Origin: Acetobacter musti
GTDB taxonomy: Bacteria; Pseudomonadota; Alphaproteobacteria; Acetobacterales; Acetobacteraceae
DNA length: 64,000 nt
Reading direction: 5' to 3'
Assembly: GCF_011516835.1 (NCBI RefSeq)
Contig: NZ_WOTB01000016.1
Coordinates: forward strand, 1 to 64,000
Shown here piece by piece: positions 60,533 to 64,000 of the stretch (positions are counted from its first letter, which is position 1; each line of letters starts with the position of its first letter). A program made the position numbers and the translations under genes. Below the pieces are notes generated by a model. That model was not told the DNA's origin, ran no database searches, and saw only the letters and a list, made by a program, of their open reading frames with translations.

Positions 60533-61894
60533 TCACCGTCCGATATCGGCGCCGACCCTGTCGAGCACGCGGGTGATCCGGTCGCACAGAATGTCGATCT
60601 CTTCCTCCGAGCAGCACAGCGGCGGGGCGAGACCGATGATATCGTCGCCAAAGGCCCGGAACAGGACGCCTTCCTCGTATCCGACCGCCGCGAGCTTCTT
60701 TGAAATACCGAGTTCGGGTGACGGTTTTGTCTTCAGGGTCTTGTCCGTCACCAGTTCGATGCCCGCCAGCATGCCGCTGATCCGGACATCGCCCACGAGC
60801 GGATGGCCGCGCATGGCGTCCAGTCGCGTGGCAAGACGTTTGCCGGCCGTCACGCCGCTGGCCAGCACGCCGTTCTGATAGAGATCGAGCACCGCGAGGC
60901 CGACGGCGGCGCTGACGGGGTGGGCGCTGTAGGTCATGCCGTGGCCGACGGCGACGCCCGGAGGATTGTTGTCACGAATGGTCGTGTAAATGTCTTCGGA
61001 CATGAAGACCGCGCCCATCGGGGCGTAGCCGGAGGTCAGTCCTTTCGCGACGGTCATCATGTCGGGCACGACATTCTCGTGTTCGCAGGCGAAGAGCGGG
61101 CCGGTCCGGCCGAAACCGGTGATGACCTCGTCGGCGACGAAGAGGATGTCCAGGGCGCGGCAGGCCTCGCGCATCGCGGTGAGCCAGCCGGCGGGCGGGA
61201 CGATGATGCCGCCGGAGCCCTGCACGGGTTCGCAGAAGAAGGCGGCGACGTTCCGGGCGCCGAGTTCCTCCACTTTCGCATGCAGCGCCGCGACGGAGGA
61301 GGCGATGATCGCCGCGTCGGAACTGTCGCCCTCATGGCGGTAAGGATACGGGCTGGGGATGTGGTGCTGCCATGTGAGCGGCACGTCGGCGTTGCGGTGG
61401 AAGGCGGCGAGGGCCGTCAGACCGGCGCCGGTATAGGTGGAGCCGTGATAGCCGCGAGTGAGGCCGATGACGTGTTTCTTTTCAGGCGTGCCGCGGGCGT
61501 GCTGATAGAAGCGGATGAAGCGGAGCGCGCTGTCCACGGCGTCCGAGCCGCCGAGCGAGAAGAAGACGCGGTTAAGGTTTCCGGGCGTGAGGGCGGCCAG
61601 CCGGTCGGCGAGTTCGATCGCGGCCTCGCCGGCGAAACCGAAATAACCCGTGGCGTAGGGCAGCGCCGTCATCTGGGCGGTGGCCGCCTCGACCACGCTC
61701 TGGCAGCCATATCCGACATTGACGCACCAGAGGCCGGCGAATCCGTCGAGGAGTTCCTTCCCGTCGATATCGGTCAGCCAGGCGCCTTTGCCGGATTTCA
61801 GAATCCGGGGGCCGGTTTCTTCATGGTCGCGCCATGCCGATACGGGATGAATGAGATGGTTCCGGTCTGCCTGGATCAGGCGATCCTTGTTCAT
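60533..61894 (-). CDS. Class III (omega) aminotransferase, polyamine or amino-acid type
   Basis: PLP enzyme of 453 residues that moves an amino group from an amine such as putrescine, beta-alanine or a diamine to pyruvate or 2-oxoglutarate. It has the domain start ILKSGKGAWLTDIDGKELLD, LGGSDAVDSALRFIRFYQ (phosphate binding), LTRGYHGSTYTG, AAFFCEPVQGSGGI, LDILFVADEVITGFGRTG and the PLP lysine at 284 in VAKGLTSGYAPMGAV. It resembles SpuC/putrescine-pyruvate aminotransferases. An Lrp regulator gene lies 207 bases upstream and an amine/opine-oxidase-like unit next to it, so the cluster probably breaks down an amine or imino acid. Confidence 0.9.
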   Translation of the reverse strand: MNKDRLIQADRNHLIHPVSAWRDHEETGPRILKSGKGAWLTDIDGKELLDGFAGLWCVNVGYGCQSVVEAATAQMTALPYATGYFGFAGEAAIELADRLAALTPGNLNRVFFSLGGSDAVDSALRFIRFYQHARGTPEKKHVIGLTRGYHGSTYTGAGLTALAAFHRNADVPLTWQHHIPSPYPYRHEGDSSDAAIIASSVAALHAKVEELGARNVAAFFCEPVQGSGGIIVPPAGWLTAMREACRALDILFVADEVITGFGRTGPLFACEHENVVPDMMTVAKGLTSGYAPMGAVFMSEDIYTTIRDNNPPGVAVGHGMTYSAHPVSAAVGLAVLDLYQNGVLASGVTAGKRLATRLDAMRGHPLVGDVRISGMLAGIELVTDKTLKTKPSPELGISKKLAAVGYEEGVLFRAFGDDIIGLAPPLCCSEEEIDILCDRITRVLDRVGADIGR

Positions 61895-62101
61895 GATGGT
61901 CCCAGTCCGCTTATGGAGGAATGCCGGTTACAGAAACATGCCATTGAGGGCGCTCCGGATGAGGGCGCTCTGTGAGACCACTCTGGCAAAAGCCGGCGGC
62001 AGATGCGACCGGACTCGCGGGCGGGGACAGCAGAACCTGCTGTTTTGATGACGACACCGGAATGATGGACGCGGGGCCGGCCTGGGGTCCGGCGCGGAGG
62101 G

Positions 62102-62587
62102 CTATTCGATCAGGCTGTCGACAGACACGGCGGGTTTCACGATCGGGGATTTGATCACGATATAGCTGAAATATTTCTCGATCCCGATCCCGCTGTCGAG
62201 CAGGCTTTCGATGGTCTGCTGGTAGTGATCGACGTCGCGGGTCACGAATTTCAGCAGGTAGTCATACCCGCCGCTGACGAGATGACATTCGACGATGGAA
62301 GAGACCTTGCGGATATGGGCCTCGAAGCGCGAGAAATCGTCGCGGCGGTGATCCGAGAGCGTGACTTCCGTAAAGACGGTGAGCAGGCTGCTGATCCGGT
62401 TCAGATCGATCTGCGCGCCGTAGCTGGCGATATATCCGCTTTTTTCCAGCCGTTTGACGCGGATGAGGCAGGGGCTGGCGGAGAGACCGACACGTCGCGC
62501 CAGTTCGACATTGGTCAGTCTCCCGTTCCGCTGCAGTTCGGCAAGGATGCGGAGGTCGATCCGGTCAAGTTTCGAGGATGACGTCAT
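62102..62587 (-). CDS. Lrp/AsnC-family transcriptional regulator
   Basis: Regulator of 161 residues. The N-terminal helix-turn-helix has LDRIDLRILAELQRNGRLTN and VELARRVGLSASPCLIRVKR; the C-terminal RAM domain (about 70-150) has FTEVTLSDHRRDDFSRFEAH and HLVSGGYDYLLKFVTRDVDH, which binds amino acids. It lies between an aminotransferase gene and the flavoenzyme genes, all on the minus strand, and probably switches them on in response to their amino-acid substrate. Confidence 0.94.
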   Translation of the reverse strand: MTSSSKLDRIDLRILAELQRNGRLTNVELARRVGLSASPCLIRVKRLEKSGYIASYGAQIDLNRISSLLTVFTEVTLSDHRRDDFSRFEAHIRKVSSIVECHLVSGGYDYLLKFVTRDVDHYQQTIESLLDSGIGIEKYFSYIVIKSPIVKPAVSVDSLIE

Positions 62588-62605
62588 CGAAAGCGGTCAC
62601 CTGTC

Positions 62606-63790
62606 TCATGTCTGGCGTGTTGCTGTGGCTGCGGGGCCTGTCGCGGCGTCCTGTGTGAAGCGCGACATGCGGAAAGGGTCGAGCGGAATATCGGTGCTGC
62701 CGGTCGCGATCAGCTCCGCCATTGTGGCGCCGACGGCCGGGCCGAGCTGGAAACCGTGGCCGCAGAATCCGAACGCATAGAAAAGCCCTGAAACGGTGGG
62801 GCTTGCTCCCATGACAGGCAGACTGTCCTCGACATACCCCTCCACGCCCGACCATGTGCGGATGACCCGCAACTGTGACACGGCCGGAACAAGTCTGGCA
62901 AGGCAGGGCATCTGGCGCAGCGTGTTCATCGGATCGAGGCGGGCGCGCTTCGTGACCAGATCGGCGGTGCCGCGGCGGCCGCCGCCGAAAATGATATTGC
63001 CGCGTTTCACCTGGCGCAGATAGACGACTTCCTCCGTGACGCCGGATGCCGAGCCGATGACGGGCGCGATCCGGTAGGGCAGAGGCTCCGTGACGCCCAT
63101 CTGCGGCGCCTGCGGCGCCATGGGCACGTCCTCGCCGAAGGATTTCGCCATCCATCGTCCCCAGGCGCCCCCGGAGATCTGCAGCATCGGCGCGATATAG
63201 CGGCCGCCATTCGCGGCCTCGACCACGAAATCGCTGGCGTCCTTGCTGATCGCGGTGACCTCGCACCGTTCGACGACCAGGGCGCCGGCGCGGCGGGCGG
63301 CGCGACCGAAGGCCGGCGCGGCAAGACGCGGATTGGCATGCCCGTCATGCGGGGAATACGAGACGGTGGTGATGTCCGGGCCGACCATGGGAAACATTTT
63401 GCGGGCCTGGTCGCCGGTCATGATGGTCAGGTCGAGACCGTAGGGTTTGCAGTCGCGGGCATACTGCTCCAGCCGTTCGCCGTCTTCCGGGCGGGTCGTG
63501 ACGCGGATATGGCCGTTGGGCAGAAATTCGGCGTCCTCGCCGATCAGTTCGGGCAGCCTGCCCCAGATGTCGCGGGAGCGGTTGGAGAGGGGAAGCTGCG
63601 GAAGGTAGCGGCCCTGGCGCCGGACATTGCCGAAATTGGTCCCGCTGGCGGCCTGGCCGACGAGGTCGCGTTCGAGCAGGATAACGGAGAGCCCGTGGGT
63701 GCGCAGGAAGAAGGCCGTCGCAGCGCCCATCAGCCCGCCGCCGACGACGATGACGTCCGCGCGTGCCGGTTCGCGAAGATACGTTTTCAT
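62606..63790 (-). CDS. FAD-dependent oxidoreductase of the DAO family (opine/HcnC/sarcosine-oxidase beta-like)
   Basis: Flavoenzyme of 394 residues from the ATG at 63790, which overlaps the stop of the preceding gene by 4 bases. The dinucleotide-binding motif is ADVIVVGGGLMGAATAFFLR; NFGNVRRQGRYLPQLPLSNR and the C-terminal TWSGVEGYVEDSLPVMG and GFCGHGFQLGPAVGATMAEL are typical of the DAO fold. Together with the upstream [2Fe-2S]-containing subunit it looks like the B subunit of opine oxidase or hydrogen cyanide synthase HcnC, oxidising an N-substituted amino acid. The gene stops 18 bases before the Lrp start. Confidence 0.9.
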   Translation of the reverse strand: MKTYLREPARADVIVVGGGLMGAATAFFLRTHGLSVILLERDLVGQAASGTNFGNVRRQGRYLPQLPLSNRSRDIWGRLPELIGEDAEFLPNGHIRVTTRPEDGERLEQYARDCKPYGLDLTIMTGDQARKMFPMVGPDITTVSYSPHDGHANPRLAAPAFGRAARRAGALVVERCEVTAISKDASDFVVEAANGGRYIAPMLQISGGAWGRWMAKSFGEDVPMAPQAPQMGVTEPLPYRIAPVIGSASGVTEEVVYLRQVKRGNIIFGGGRRGTADLVTKRARLDPMNTLRQMPCLARLVPAVSQLRVIRTWSGVEGYVEDSLPVMGASPTVSGLFYAFGFCGHGFQLGPAVGATMAELIATGSTDIPLDPFRMSRFTQDAATGPAATATRQT

Positions 63791-64000
63791 GACGTCACCT
63801 TGCAGTCGAGAGGAAGGGGCTTGAGCGGCGCCGCCGTCCTGATGCGGCCGGCCGACGCGACCGGCTCTCCGCGCGCCGCGGCGAGGATTTCCGTTGCGGC
63901 CAGTCCGCACATCCGCCCCTGGCAGCGGCCCATGCCGGGCCGGGCGAGGGCTTTGGCCCGGTTGATTTCCGGGGAATCGTAAGCGGTCGCGGCGTGGCGG
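63787..64000 (-). CDS. C-terminus of FAD/[2Fe-2S] oxidoreductase subunit (opine oxidase A/HcnB-like), partial
   Basis: The last 70 residues of a larger gene beginning beyond the window. It reads YDSPEINRAKALARPGMGRC then QGRMCGLAATEILAAARGEP, the BFD-like [2Fe-2S] C-terminal domain of opine oxidase A and HcnB (motif GMGRCQGR.C). The stop overlaps the following flavoenzyme start as ATGA, so the two subunits are co-translated. Confidence 0.85.
   Translation of the reverse strand, partial: RHAATAYDSPEINRAKALARPGMGRCQGRMCGLAATEILAAARGEPVASAGRIRTAAPLKPLPLDCKVTS

Noticed and set aside
1-64000. tRNA or rRNA genes
   Set aside because: I looked for TTCGA-type T-loops with acceptor stems and for conserved rRNA segments and found none I could support.

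Overview
The window is GC-rich DNA that looks like an alphaproteobacterial chromosome, most likely an acetic acid bacterium (Acetobacteraceae). That placement is inference from gene content, from a truncated YagT/PaoA-type aldehyde oxidoreductase gene, and from the general style of the sequence. No rRNA, tRNA or CRISPR array was seen.

Layout. 1-8169 (minus strand): a single-direction operon of response regulator, sensor kinase, membrane-fusion protein and two RND permeases (MdtABC/BaeSR type, last gene cut by the window edge). 8170-10265: a decayed stretch holding an IS5-family element with a frameshifted transposase, a perfect 20-bp-arm hairpin and a truncated [2Fe-2S] subunit gene. 10266-16375 (plus): pstC-pstA-pstB-phoU-phoB-phoR behind a good Pho-box candidate; pstS lies apart at 27439. 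16593-20616: aldehyde dehydrogenase and Old Yellow Enzyme genes divergent from an HxlR regulator, then an EamA exporter. 20808-28467: a MauG-like di-haem peroxidase with a Met/His-rich partner, an OprP-like porin with a sulfate-type binding protein, an aquaporin, and pstS. 28826-37197: PaiB-like protein, a glycosyltransferase, an exported purine nucleoside protein, a cyclophilin, rarA and an exported adenosine deaminase. 37536-43882: anmK and a GntR/UTRA regulator divergent from a TonB-dependent receptor and a YfeW-like serine hydrolase, which together suggest uptake and recycling of cell-wall amino sugars. 44022-59549 (minus): a CBS protein and a complete 13-gene complex I operon with a fused nuoCD, in the E. 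coli style. 59804-64000: a PsiE-like protein, a class III aminotransferase, an Lrp regulator and two subunits of an opine/amine-oxidase-like flavoenzyme.

Two families of structured repeats recur at the 3' ends of genes: family A (five copies, an outer stem closing two hairpins) and family B (six copies, two hairpins). By eye, and in hand counts of single lines, the plus strand is strongly G-rich over C from about 10 to 37.3 kb regardless of gene direction, while both flanks lack this skew. The flanks, including the gammaproteobacterial-style nuo operon, may therefore have a different history from the middle.

How the genes fit together: phosphate sensing and uptake (pst/pho, pstS, possibly psiE), anion entry (porin plus binding protein), envelope defence (RND pump), cell-wall sugar recovery (anmK cluster), periplasmic purine processing (adenosine deaminase and NUP protein), and NADH-driven respiration (nuo).
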